Positions 31,801 to 44,106 of a stretch of 64,000 nucleotides of DNA are shown here, piece by piece (positions within the stretch are counted from its first letter, which is position 1; every line of letters starts with the position of its first letter). The notes beneath the pieces are model-generated. The model saw only the letters and a list, made by a program, of their open reading frames with translations. It had not been told where the DNA came from and did no database searches. Source of the stretch: Isoetes taiwanensis (taxonomy: Eukaryota > Streptophyta > Lycopodiopsida > Isoetales > Isoetaceae). A program made the position numbers and the translations under genes. The stretch is from positions 870,001-934,000 of the forward strand of contig JAJEKV010000146.1 in NCBI GenBank assembly GCA_021234155.1, written 5' to 3'.

Positions 31801-34158
31801 CTCTTGCAGGGACTGTAATGGTCAATAATTTAAAATGTGAGGATTAAACCAAAAAGCAACATCTGCAAAGCTTACTTGCTAACCTTGAAGAAAAAAGGTG
31901 TCATGCGAATCACGAGCAGGATGTTGTTGGGGTTGGAAAAGAGCATCGAAGTTCCAGAAACTGTTAAAGCATGAAAAAAGGTGAGATGATACTTGCAATG
32001 GCATGGAAGGGGCAGAACCTAAAAAATATAATGGATATAACTAGAAGTTAATCCCTAGTATTTCTTGCACTAAACTGCAAAAAAATATAATTTTGATGCA
32101 AGTTGGTGCAACAACCAGATGGATAAATCATAAAACGGATAGAACATCTTTATGTTTACAAAATCTCCATAAATTAAGATCTACAAAATCTTCATGTTTA
32201 CAAAATCTTCATTAAGTCAGTCTAAGCACGTGAAGATAAAATATCCATACCTGCTCTCTACAAAGTTATTGGTAGGCATCTCTTCAAACCTATGTTACAC
32301 ACGTAACAAAGAACAAAAGGGAAGTATCAGCACGAACTTAAGACTACATTAACTGAATTAAGTGAACATGTACATTGTGCAATTACAACATAAAGACAGA
32401 TGCAAGATGTTTCTAAATTTCACGATGGATCTGAACAAATGCCCACCTACCCCATTTCTAGAAAAATCTTCTTAAAATTTGTCCGCACCTAGAACACAAG
32501 GAAATAATTAGAAAAGCAAGACCCCAAAATCAGCAGAACGGTATTACCTTGAGCAATGGATGGAGGCAACCCCCATCAAGGCGCAAGCCTTGGGCATCAA
32601 AATTGTACTTCTTGAAGGGTGTATTTTTCCAAGTCCCTCTAGCAGTTGAAGATAGTAGTGTTAGATGGATTTCAGATCAGCAACCACCACCTATAGCCTA
32701 CATTATTTCTAGACAAATGATATGTAAAGCTGGGTTACTTTTGTATCATATCCCGGGTTAAATCTGTAGCAGGCTTTGACCGTTTCGGTGCATAGTTTTG
32801 TCCCTTTTTCAAAGTATATCCTGTCCATACCCTAGCAGCAGAGGAATCATCAATGAAGACAACTACATGATCCCTGTATGTATTATTATGAATAGCATAT
32901 AAAGTGCATACTTGGGAACTATTAGCGCTCTCTTTTTGAGAGCATCAAGATCTGTCGTATTTAGCTCCTGGAAGACAACCAGCGGCCGATTAACATTCAC
33001 AATCTAAATTGCAAACCAGAAGATGGAAATAAACAACATTGGAATTTGAACGTTACTAGATTGGGACTGGGTCATGTTAAAAGGTATATAAGGTCTAAGA
33101 GATGAGGTACATAATTGTCTGCTTTATCCTTCTCAAATTCTGGCCAATTCACTTGTTTTTGGATTTGAAAAGGACCTTGAAGAGAGAACCTTCTCCCACT
33201 AGCTCTTTGTAACATAATTGTAATTTAAAATGAAACATATTGTTCTTCAAAAAACAAGGGGAATTGACAGCAAAAGGTAAAAAAGAAATACGTACTTGCC
33301 CATCTATTATAGCATTAAGCTGTTTCTGAACCCGATCTTCAACTTCATTGACCTTTTAAATCAAGGTGCCCGATCAGAAATGAAAACCACCAAATAAGGC
33401 ATCTTAGAGATAACAATGGTAGGCTTTCATTCTTTTAACAACTGAAGCTGATTTGCAGCCTAAGTACTAAACGGCATCAGCTAAAAGTTAATGGTTATTC
33501 CAACACAACCTAGCTCATTGCAAAATGCCTACCAACCAATTAGATCAGAAAGCAGTGGACATACCGTACGAGTCACTTTGGGTTTGGGTTGCAGCCATTT
33601 GTGCTTTATAGCTGTTCCAAATCCAATCTTAAAGACAGCAGAGCTGAACTTTTTCTGCATGCCAAAGCTCCTAGTAATCAATATGTCCTTTTATTCAGAT
33701 TGAATGCACATCAATACCTCTAATTCTTCTCTAGAGATCCCCTCAGGGGGGACTGCATTAAAAACTTGAGCCTCGGGAGATCCATTAATAGCATAACATT
33801 TTCCCTCCTGAGTAAGCTCCCATTTTTCCCTCTTGATCTCCTGCAATTCAAACAAATTTCTGAGCTGAATTAAGTACGTGTACATTATGTCTTGTTTGAA
33901 CTTTGCAAAATAGAAATTCCAATGTCCAGTCAGCTGAGATTAGCAGTATATAATTCAGTAAGAAATTACCTGAGCATCCACAAGGCCGAAGCCATGAAGA
34001 CTCTTGATAACATTTATTAGGTCAGCGTGATCAACCCCCTGCTGGGCAGCAAACGCCCCCGAGTTTTCAATCTCGGAGTGGTTTACAAGGAAGGAAAGTA
34101 CAATGTCTTCGGCTTCGTTATCCATGTCCACAACAACCATTCCGACCCTGAGGCCCAA
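28884..34158 (-). CDS. phenylalanine-tRNA ligase alpha subunit, cytosolic type
   Basis: Cytosolic PheRS alpha charges tRNA-Phe as an alpha2-beta2 enzyme. Exons (minus): 34158/34125-33970, 33840-33718, 33654-33565, 33352-33296, 33003-32912, 32831-32739, 32638-32548, 32488-32451, 32289-32251, 31960-31884, 31812-31738, 31657-31561, 31503-31407, 29664-29593, 29410-29344, 29279-29154, 29064-29009 and 28937-28884. All joins keep frame with GT-AG borders. The N-terminal winged-helix block has [20 protein letters not shown]. The catalytic core has [20 protein letters not shown], motif 2 [16 protein letters not shown] and motif 3 [15 protein letters not shown]. It ends CRLGMQ-stop. The ATG at 34158, 34140 or 34125 could be the start. 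Intron 13 (about 1.7 kb) carries a copia remnant. It appears intact. Confidence 0.93.
30050..31314 (+). mobile_element. copia remnant (RT fragment, RNase H, 3' LTR) in PheRS intron
   Basis: Plus-strand remnant antisense to the host gene. Around 30475 the RT start [20 protein letters not shown] is visible, then most of RT is deleted. RNase H follows with [20 protein letters not shown] and [13 protein letters not shown], and the copia end motif [17 protein letters not shown] near 30960. A purine tract (GGGGAGA) precedes TGTTAGAAAATATGG, the start of a likely LTR (31120-31314). No 5' LTR is seen. Confidence 0.8.
31120..31314 (+). repeat. 3' LTR of the intronic copia remnant
   Basis: Begins TGTTAGAA and ends TTCTACA, an inverted terminal pair, directly after a purine tract. 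Confidence 0.6.
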
Positions 34159-34715
34159 ATTCCAGTGAGCCGGAAGTTCTTATCTGGACGAATCGCAGTC
34201 CACAATAGCAGAGTTTTTTAGTTTTGATATTCCACAGCAGCCTGGCAGTAACTGGCGGTAACAATAAGGAATTTACTCCAAGGCAAGATCTGTTCGATTC
34301 TTAGCAGTACTCTGGCTTGTTGCCACAGCCGCACTCTTCTGCTGTATGTACAGCCGAGAGCCCAAGCTCTATCCCTTCAAGCATAAACAAGACTCCACCT
34401 AAAGCCACCTGCAATTCAGCCACTTCACCTTCAATCCAATCACTGGATTGTTCCACCCAGGATGCACCGCTTCCTTGCTTCTCTCCACCTTCTTCCGCTT
34501 CCGTGAGTCTCCTCTTATACTATCTGCCATGCCCGCATGCAACTATTCCGCATGCCATGCCCGCATGCATGGTTTCCCATTTGTTGCTTCATGCTGCTTC
34601 TACATGACATGTGTAAAGGCTATATATGCAACAAGATCCCCCCCGAGAGTTTGCTGATTCTTTGTTAAGAATCTGTAGCTGTGTGTACTTACCCTTTAGC
34701 TGAGGTGAATAATAT
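34159..34715. other. upstream flank of the PheRS alpha gene
   Basis: No confident gene. Holds the presumed promoter of the minus-strand PheRS gene. Two overlapping plus-strand frames (34317-34607, 34448-34657) are Ser/Pro/Cys-rich and look like chance frames in a pyrimidine-rich region. Confidence 0.4.
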
Positions 34716-34717
34716 AG

Positions 34718-34754
34718 AATAGAACTAGTACTTGTGCCCAACGTTGCTGGGCAT
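34718..34754 (-). mobile_element. Helitron-like 3' terminus
   Basis: Read on the minus strand, GCCCAGCAACGTTGGGC forms a GC hairpin. ACAAGTA then CTAG and T follow, matching the hairpin-CTRR-T ending of Helitrons. The element body would extend to higher coordinates. Its 5' TC end was not located. Confidence 0.5.
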
Positions 34755-37700
34755 GACTTATGAGTTGATTGTGTGTTTAGCTCTTAAAAACTCTTCTAGC
34801 CTATGAATGTCATGCTCCAACAAATGTTGAACATTATTATTTTGAATAATAAAATCAAGCCTAGGGTTTTATGTGAAGTTGGCTTTTTAGATTAGTGTAG
34901 CATGTGTAATCTTAGTTGGCGATAGCCGGTAATGTTATAATTAAGCGGCCTCGATATCATAATATATACTAGAAACATGTGTCTGGCGATGTCGGCATTA
35001 ATCGTGAACGTGTGGAATGGGTAGATGTAACAAAATTTGTCGGTGGAATAAAAAATTGTAAATGTAAATGTATCTGTAAGTATAAAGGAGAGCCAAGTGT
35101 GAAGGGTTTAAGGTTCAAGGATGTGTTGGGCATTAGTCATAGCGCATGGAATATGTAGGAATAATGGGATGCATAGTTTGAAAGGGATGCATCTGGTAGT
35201 TTAGAATTTTGTTGAAGACTGCGGATCCAATGTATAGTCAACACAAATGCAAAGTGCAATGGAAATTGTGGATATTGGGTTTGTGTAGGAAGACGGAAGA
35301 AATATGTAGCTATGTTCTTGTGTGTGAAGTCGTAATATCTTGTCTAGTAAATTTAGCAGAATAGTAACACTCATATGATAGCCATTGAGCAAGAATTCAT
35401 GTGGATGCGTGTAAGACATAATGTAATTCATCGGTGTTTCTTTTTTCTTACTCAAATTTGTTCTAGAAGGGTATTGAACACAGAAAGGAACAAAATAAAT
35501 ATAAGTGGTTCATGAAATAAACAAAGACAAACACAAACCCGAAACTCTATAAAACCATAAAAACTTGAATTTTGAGGAAAATCATAAACCTTTAAACCTA
35601 GAAACATAGTGGTTCAAGAAAAAAAAAACCCTAAATCGTGAACCATAAGCCTATATATTCCTAATCCTAACCCTAACTCTAACCAAAAACAATATGTCAA
35701 GCATTACTGGTTGTAATATCACAACCAAGCTATAATAGCTACATACATATTCTATGGGACACATCCTTTATGCACTTACCTATTATGCCTATCATAAATG
35801 TGTTTATTTTGAATGTCTTACGAAAATTCATATCTGATCATAATTAAAAAGAAAGAAAATTCAATAACTATACAAATGCAAGCACATTTAATTGTGGTGG
35901 AAGCAATTTTTTTATAATAAATCTTGCATTAACATTCAGAAAAAATTCTTGTACGCATGTCTCTTCAAAATATCTAGTTTTTAAAGAGTAATGGTTCATA
36001 AAGTTCGAACTTCAAAAATTGGATACCCATAAGTATATAACCATTGGAGTATAGGCTTGGCCTCCACAATAAATACATCCAAATGTGTTCGAGAAGAGAA
36101 AAGAACGGAAGGATGGTTGACACTCACACTAATCATCTATTGTCTGTCGAATATAAGGTAAACAAATCTCCAAATATATAACCATTCATCTATGGTCCAT
36201 CGAATATTCATGCCTTGTAAATGAGATGCTGATTCAGAGAAACGAGAATTATTCAAAATTTTAGAGTATCTATTGAATACTCATGCCTTGTAAATGAGAT
36301 GCCGATCAGAGAAATGGGATTAGAATATCAATCTTACATGGCAGAATTACGAAGTCGGTGCAATGCATGGTATGAGCTGGCAACTTCTAAGAATCCAATC
36401 TTCTAATGCATTTTCAAGCTACTGCATAGCTTAGACATCAAATGCATGCTTCTATTTATGATGCCCTGCCAAAATCTAGAATAGGAGATGAAGATTCAAG
36501 AAGAATAAAACTGAAGTAGAACTTGGAATGCCTTAAACCATTTGTAGAAACAAAAAAGGGGATGCCTTAAACCATATGGGGAAACAAAATATGTACATGA
36601 CACAAAAGGCGTACATTCAAGGAAACACAAATTAGCACTCTAGATATGGAAACAGACTATGTTTTGCTCCAAAATAGCCATGATTGCTCAGTGTAGTTTC
36701 TCCCAAGAGGACCTTCATCATAAGGAGACATGCCCATATCTTCTTTATTAAAATGGGAGGGTTTGGGTTCCGGGCTGCTTCAATCTATTTTGACTTCATA
36801 AACCCTTCAAAAGCTGGGAGGCACAAATGGAAAAAAGCCCCTGTTAGTAGTGGTTGCTAAAACAATAGATTCGAGTTAACATGCGGAGAATGACATTGGC
36901 TCCCAAAGCATGGCCGAAAAATAAGAACAAAAGGTTAGAAATCAATATAATCTAGTGGGCAGAGTGGAAATGGAAGCCGAGGTGCTCTTGCCGGAAAGGA
37001 ATCTAGATAGATAGGTACTTGCTTTCTATTTTATGAATGGCATCGGGATGTCCTCCTATAGCCAGACCAAGGTATTTGCAGATAATAGAAAGTAATACTC
37101 TATAACAGAAAAAAAAAACTTAAAGCAGATCGAACTTATCAGGGATCTTGAGCTTTCATTTCGCACCGCCAGTCCCTAAGATTGCTGCAAAGATGGGCGA
37201 AACTCCCTTTCACCTGCAAAATTGTAGAGAATTTAAAACAAGCATCCCGCAAGGGGAGAGGGAATGCCGCATATGGCGTAACATGTGGCATTCTCGGCCC
37301 GGAACACAAATCCCTCCCATTTTAATAAAAAGATAAGGTTTTTCAGATGAGGGTTTTCATACATACCCCCATCCATGCATGGCCATGGATGGGCCACGGG
37401 GGATTCACCTTTATCACATGAGTATATGCCACCTGCATGCTTAAGGTGAGAAGAAACACCCCTATATACGTACGCAAAACTGTTGGAAAAACACCCCTTC
37501 CGTGGAGAAAGTAGACTAGAATGTCAGTAAGAGGGGGATTTAAACCCCTAGTATACGTACGAAAACATCGAGAAACGGGTCTTCTGTGTGAATCCCCCTT
37601 GGGATGGGCCAGCTAATCCCAACGGTCCGCAAAACATGAAGCATGGACATTTGGCCACAACTAAGGTGTACATGCATGTGTCATGCATGGGCATGCATGA

Positions 37701-39400
37701 GGGTATGCACCATGCCTCTAAATCATCGGATCAAAGGGGAGGCAAAATCTTAGCCGTCAATTATGGGTAAGAAGGTGCAAGGAAAGTGGTACAGTTAGGG
37801 CTTTTGATCGAGACCATTGAAATTGGGGCTTTAGATCCTAGCCTTTCATTGCATAATTAAATGCCACGATGAGGTGGCAATAGCTATATATTTTTGGGTT
37901 GTCCATAAGGGGGCAAACATTAACTCATGTGGGTTTTTGGCATATTCTAGATATATGCCTGGAATATGTCAAAAACTGCTCGAAACACTGTATCGCCTGT
38001 AAACTATCGGTCGCCCCTGTTGCTGGGCGGCTACTCTAAAAATGGTCTAACTGGTTGTTGTCGGATTCCAATGGTTTATTGTTTTATCTCTATTACTGTA
38101 ACACCATAGCCATGGCTACCTCTTATGGAAGCGATGAAACAGAGGATTTTCAATCAATTAATCTTGCCGTTGTCTAAAACCATTGCGATCAGAGTTGTAG
38201 ATCTTCTCCCAAGTCTCTGGAGTGCATGTTGCATGTCAATCTGGCTCTGCATGGCGAGGCTTCTTTTATAAAGTCAGGTAGCAAATTCTGGCTATAGTGA
38301 TTCAGAATGCTGGGTGATGCTGCACCCATTTCTACTTCCAGCCGCATAGAGTATGGCTCTCGCACTTCAATCATAGATTTTTATTTTTTTTAATACCATT
38401 TCAGTGATCTTCTTTTGTGCAGAAGCATCGTTTGATGGGGCTTAGCGATGGAGTTCAAGACTTGACAGCGAAGGCGATTGGAATACGAATGGAGTTGAAG
38501 GTATTTGTCTTTAACAGATACAGACTCTTTACGTGCATAAACTGTGAGGCCATAACAAACTCATTGATATTATCTCCCCTATTTTTGTAATAGAGAAAGC
38601 ACAGATGTGGCTATGTTGCAATGGAGCTTATGAACTTGGAAATTGTGCCATGACCAGTCTCTACCCAGGCAAGGCACACAATATCGATCTATTCAAGCCA
38701 CATCATATTCGAGCTTCTATGCTCAATGCTACATGCTGTGATACTATAGGCTCCGACCATTTACTATGAGATATTCTTAGATGGTAGATCCGCTATTAGC
38801 CCAGGCTCTAGGCTTTTTTTAGGTGCAGTAACTAGGCGTCTGAATTTCAACTATCGGCTACAGCAGAATCTAGTGAATCGCACAAATAAAATAATGTTCT
38901 TAGCTGCGTATTTTAGATTTTTGAAGGGCTTCTCAATTTAGCTAAAATGGTGTTGTGCTTTACATGGAGTCTTGCAGAATCTAGGATCTGATACATCAAA
39001 CTTTCTAAAAAAATGTTGGATCTTTGTTCTATCAGACATGCCATGGCCAAGAAAACTTTCATAAGTTGCTCATGAGATATACATAATCCCATTCAGCTTC
39101 CTATTCTCTGTGCTCGTCGTGCTCGTCTGCTCATGGATACAGATTAAGATCTTGGTTATCTCGGTTTCTGTTTCATTCATGCATGTTCTATATGTGTTTT
39201 TGCCAAATATTGGGGTTATTTAAACTTTTACTAGGTTTATACAATTGTGATATTGTTTGCCTCACACAAGATTATGTCTTTTCAGTTGACAAGCAGATCA
39301 CTGAGGCCAAAGTTCATTGGTAGCACAATCTACCCAAAAACAAAACCACAGTGACAGGATGTCATTTTCCTTGCCGAAGAAAATAAGAGTTATATATTGA
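34755..39400. other. gene-poor AT-rich region
   Basis: No supported gene in about 4.6 kb. Contains degenerate CCTAA-type runs (35660), the near-palindromic CATGCATGG cluster (37370-37400 and 37670-37700) and short random frames. Part may be body of the Helitron-like element ending at 34.72 kb. Confidence 0.5.
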
Positions 39401-39479
39401 CGGGTGTAGAGCTTCACCAATCAGTTATTTTACTATAAGAGGAACAAGCTATAGCACTGCATTTGTGCCTTTCACCTAC

Positions 39480-39870
39480 CGGCCAAGTTTATTGACTGAG
39501 CCTTTGCCCGGGCCTCTTTTCTCAAGGTTTGTCTATCTTGCTTTTACTTTCTATTTTGTGCAGTGGGATGACGCCTACGTATTTTCCCAAGATAAGCTTG
39601 GTTGCTATGTTGTTGTATGGTGGTGACTTGGACTAGGGCTGTGGAATTTGATGGGCATCACTATCAACATGTGTGTTCCAGGGATTTGGAGAGGGGGCCA
39701 TTGGAGTCGCCATGACTATAGCAGAGGTCTAGAAGGAGATAAGGAGGAAAGGGGCTGAAGGGGGCAATAGGGAAAGGGGCTAAAGGGCTCTTGGATCCTT
39801 AACAATTGTAAGCGATGAAAGCAAAACATAAATTATGCTTGCCCTCAGTAGTTGGCACCCCGCAGGGAGG
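39480..39870. repeat. direct repeat, copy A
   Basis: Matches 40630-41030 in the same orientation. Shared strings include CCCAAGATAAGCTTGGTTGC, GTGGAATTTGATGGGC, GGAGTCGCCATGACTATAGC and AACAATTGTA. Clearly diverged. Flanks the other dispersed repeat, so the pair could be LTR-like or a segmental duplication. Confidence 0.75.
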
Positions 39871-39884
39871 GGGGGAGGCTTAGT

Positions 39885-40365
39885 TATTGACTTAGGGTTT
39901 TAATTTATAAGATTTTTTTTTTGCAAGATTGATCGCAATCATAATTATTTATTAAGTAGACATTGAGTTATCATAAAATATTTTAGCAAGAAGGCCAAAT
40001 TATTTTATCCTTCATCATGTTGCTAGCCTAGCTGCACCTTGGTTTGCCCATAGCTCTCTGGGGAGACTAAGCAGAAATCAAGGCCACACTCAACACTAGC
40101 GAGTGGGCACTGATGAAGCTCGCTAGTGAGGACTTGACATTGGTCATGTCAAGTTGCATCTACATGAAGGTTATCTCATTGAGCTAAAGACCAATAGTTC
40201 AGAGATGCCGCAACATGCTATTTTTTTTTTTTTTTTTTTTTTTGTTTTTTTAGAGAGAATGAGGGTTTTTTCCATTAATTATTGAAAAAAAATACAATAA
40301 AGCTATTTTGGGGTTTTGGATCGATATGTAGGTTCTGTACTCGTGGATTCTGGGGTATTTTGTGT
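39885..40365. repeat. dispersed repeat, copy 2 (filled site)
   Basis: Homologous to 26995-27400 over its length, apart from an insertion at 40225-40311. Confidence 0.75.
40225..40311 (-). mobile_element. 5'-truncated LINE tail with 8-bp TSD
   Basis: A poly-T tract (minus-strand poly(A)) and about 55 bases of LINE-like 3' end (GAGGGTTTTTTCCATTAATT) are flanked by GCTATTTT at 40217-40224 and 40312-40319. The homologous repeat at 27.28 kb has no such insert. Confidence 0.7.
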
Positions 40366-40629
40366 TATGTATTTAAGTATTAATCAGTGTCGAGCATAGG
40401 ACTGTCACACCTCAAGCTATTGTATGTGGGTCTCAATGCTGCTTATCTGTAGACAATTGCTTTTTGAGCAACTTGGACGTCGAGGAATGTATCTCCTGCC
40501 AGGCTCGCAATCCTAGCAGTATTACCCTGCACCATCGTCTGGATATATTTCTAGCTCTCCACAGGTGCTCGATCAGTGTGGGTGCGAGCGACTTTCCACT
40601 AGATTTGAGTATCGGCCTTATGTCTACCA

Positions 40630-41030
40630 GGCCAAGTTTGGTGACTAAGCCTTTGCACGAGCCTCTTTCTCATGGTAGATTTGTCTATCTTTCCTATACT
40701 ATCCATTTTGCGTAGTGGGATGGCGTTTATGTATTCCCCCAAGATAAGCTTGGTTGCCATGTTGACATTTGGCAGTGACAGACTGTGATTGTGGAATTTG
40801 ATGGGCGTCACCATCAATATGCACATCCGGGGATTTGGGGAGGGGGCCAATGGAGAGTTCGGGGGATTTGGGGAGGGGCCACTGGAGTCGCCATGACTAT
40901 AGCAGGGTCTAGAAGGAGATGGGGAGGAAAGGGTCTGAGGGGGGCAAAAGGGAAAGGGGCTAAATGGCTATTGGATCCCTAACAATTGTACGGGATGAAA
41001 GCAAAGCATAAATGATGCCTGCCCTCAATG
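40630..41030. repeat. direct repeat, copy B
   Basis: Partner of 39480-39870. This copy has a small internal duplication of the GGGGATTTGGGGAGGGG block near 40830-40880. Confidence 0.75.
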
Positions 41031-41098
41031 GTTGGCATGGGGGAGAGGGCGGGGTGAAGGTTAACCCTGTGAGTGGGAGGTTCAATTCCTGCTGCCAT
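41030..41098 (+). repeat. tRNA-like boxes, possible SINE head
   Basis: TGGTTGGCATG (A-box-like) at 41033 and a good B-box, GGTTCAATTCC, at 41079-41089. The spacing fits a pol III promoter. It does not fold into a clear tRNA. Confidence 0.4.
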
Positions 41099-41184
41099 GG
41101 GGAATTTTTGGGGATGGAGAATGAAGCTTGGAAAGTTTTGCTGAGGCGCTCATCCAATTTGGATTGGATGGTAGAGGATACGCT

Positions 41185-41305
41185 CTAGAGAAGGTTTTTG
41201 ACAAGTCAAAGTCCATAGGCTCTGTCTAGAGAAGGCTTCTTGACAAGTGAAACTCCATAGGCTGTAGAGTAGGCTTTTTTTACAAGTTAAAGTCCAAAGT
41301 CAAAA
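41185..41305. repeat. ~50-bp tandem repeat, three units
   Basis: Three imperfect copies of AGAGAAGGCTTTTTGACAAG, then AAAGTCCATAGGCT, spaced 50-55 bp. Confidence 0.7.
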
Positions 41306-41309
41306 TCAA

Positions 41310-43770
41310 TGGCCGAAACGTCAAGTCAATGTCCACAAACTCAAACCGATCGCTGAAGTCAAAGTTAATGGGAGGTCAATGGCGCCCTAAAAATGGAACA
41401 CAAGACTAGAGAAAGGAAAATAACGAGGAAAAGGGAGTACGAGAGGTATCTTGAACGCTGTAAGTATCGTCATTTTAGGATTTTGTTTTATAAGTATTTA
41501 CCTAGCCATTTGAGATTGTTGAAGATTTCCCACACATTGTTGACCAAGTATGTTGATAGCCAGTTAAGGTTCTAGTTGCTCAAGTTCATCCTAGGAAAAC
41601 AGCAAGGATAACTGTGCTTTTAAGTTGATACTGATTATTGGAATATCATTTGTATGCTCAACTACTAGTCTATGTATAAGAGTATATATGAAGATAGACT
41701 TCCCAAATGAATGAAATTGTCTCTGGATCTAGAGAAGAACAATCATAAGCCATAACAATTTGTATCCTAGTCCACTAAAGAACAAGCTCATCTACAATGT
41801 CAATGCCTTTTAAGACAACCATCTTAGATTGACTAAAAAGCCAACCAGATGCAAGACAAAAGGTGTGTTTATGTAGTTTGCATTACATCAGAGTAAATAG
41901 CGAACAAAATTTGCTGGCATGTTAGAGAAATTTCAAAAAAGGTAGATCATGCTACCAAAAGTCGACCATAGAGGAGAAGCAATGCTGGATAGTCTCAAAC
42001 CTTTATATACATAAAGGACAAAGTTATAGAAACGATGATCAATCTTGTGAACCAACTGGTTGAATCTGGAACGTCTATGAATTATTTGCTACTACAGACT
42101 TATCACCTTAAGATGGAACAACTTATCCCACACCCATGTCCAAACACTTTGTCAATGTGGCCAAGTGACTTGAAGACGCCACTTACAAGATGAGGTAAGG
42201 TTTCATAGTTAGGAAGTAACTTGTATATACAAGAGAAGAGGCACTCTGTCTTTGGCACGCCCATATAGATACTTTAATATGCAAAAGAGAATCATGTAGC
42301 AACAACTCAGAAAAATAAGCAGCTCTATTCCATCAATACACCAAGGAATGACTAGATTGGGCCGTCTGATACTTTTATAGTGGGTAGAGAAATCTGACAG
42401 GGTTGTTCCTTGGCACCTTTGCTTCTCCTTTTGTTGTGGCTGCATTATAGTCCCCGAGATACCCTCCCTTTGCAAGGTATTGCCACTATAACAATGGATC
42501 CAGAAGTAGTTGCAACACACAAGCGTCGCTTCTACTCTGATGTTGCTTCTCAACCTCAGGGTAACACCTAGTGCACGACGATCATTTGACTATGTTTCAA
42601 GAATTGCATATTAATAATCAAGTGTTTGGATTTGCAAGGATGTCTAAAAACATTAAGATGGGAGCCACACCACGATATTGTTAGATGATGCATGGATGAG
42701 TTAACTTCAATTTTAGATGCATTAAAAGCTCAGTAAATCCAACTTCAACAACAACTATGTTACTTCACTTATAGTCCAATTCTAAGACTTTCGCACGATT
42801 AAATTTGCGGGCATAAGCATGTTACTATGTACCACAAAAAATATTATTTAAGGACCATAAAACTACCTCACAATGGATATTAAGTACATGTATAATGTCT
42901 CAATAATTAATAAGTGTGAAATTGGACGCACTTATTTTGGCCTCCAATAGTATTGTACTGATGTTAAACCTGAACATTATGCTTTTGACTTTTATTTTCG
43001 ACTTCTGAATTGGTTTTGATGTGAAACATTACGCATTCCTAAAATACCTAGTGTAGGTACTTTGATAGGTTAAGTGGATATCTATAGCATGTTTATGCCC
43101 TTGTGGAAATGCTCTTTCCAATGGGTAGTCGAGTTGAGAAAAAGATGAATGCCAAGAAGGAGCAGCCCATGACGTAATTATTATGTTGTTCCTGGAGGGG
43201 TTGTTAGAGCATGTGCTAACATGCATCATACATTCTATCGATTGTGGATCATCTACTTCATAGTTATAGAGTTAGGTGACCTTAAAACATATGCAACACT
43301 AGAGGCTAGGAAGCTATCTAGAATCCCTTGGCTTGAAAACATAGTTAATGATATACCAACGTGGAAGAAGTTAGCTTGCCACAACTTTGATTATGTTCCA
43401 TCTTGTTCCCATGCAAGGCCACTCTCCAACTCCAACCTAACACATATATCAAGATTCCTAACATTGATTTGGATTCTTAATTCCTTTCAACTCTACTATT
43501 TCAAATGCATCTGAGTTTGAATGCATGTACCAAGTCAACAATAGATACCAGATACATACCAGATGAGGTAGCAGATAGACTTGGGGTAACAAACCCATTT
43601 CCCCAAGCCAACTTCACCTTAGCAAGCTTCTCTTGTTAGTGTAGAGACTCCTTGAAGAATTATATATAAGCATGCCTGATCAGAATTTTACCTAGCCTAT
43701 GTTCAATGATAACCTCACTACAACGTGGACTAGAATATGATCACTAGTCTTATAGTATCATCTATTCAAG
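41310..43770. other. non-genic region upstream of the phosphatase gene
   Basis: No supported gene in about 2.4 kb. Scattered short frames (for example 42553-42209 minus, 43221-43514 plus) show no motif or good splice context. Confidence 0.45.
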
Positions 43771-43779
43771 ATCCACCTG

Positions 43780-43985
43780 TTGGAAGGCATGCGGGGAGCA
43801 GCGGGCTATGGCAATGGGGGTGGCATCGCCCACGCCAACCCACTTAAAAAATTCACACCACCAATCTTTCGTTCTCAACAGCGCTGGGAATCCTTCAGTT
43901 CGCACACGTTCTCCATACTATTGCGCTTTCTGGCAGCACCATTTCCCCCATTTTGGGATTCAGAAGAAACATGTCGCCCATCAGG
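43780..43985 (+). other. possible 5' exon or leader of the phosphatase gene
   Basis: GC-richer segment with two overlapping frames and a donor-like CAG/GTATCC at 43985. The acceptor TTTTCAG at about 44058-44064 continues in frame to the ATG at 44107. More likely 5' UTR with an intron, but a coding extension cannot be excluded. Confidence 0.35.
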
Positions 43986-44106
43986 TATCCAATTGCATCC
44001 ATTTTTGGTCTCTCTGTAACTACCCATATGTATAATAGTAAAGATTGTTATTGGTTTTCAGCCAGCAGATGTTGAGTTTGCAAAACCTGTTAAAAAATAC
44101 AGGTCA

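Noticed and set aside
35630-35700. CCTAACCCTAAC-like run suggesting an interstitial telomere repeat
   Set aside because: Only a few irregular CCTAA units, not the plant CCCTAAA heptamer. Chance is adequate.
43221-43514. 97-codon plus-strand frame upstream of the phosphatase
   Set aside because: No motif, no splice support, and composition like flanking AT-rich DNA.
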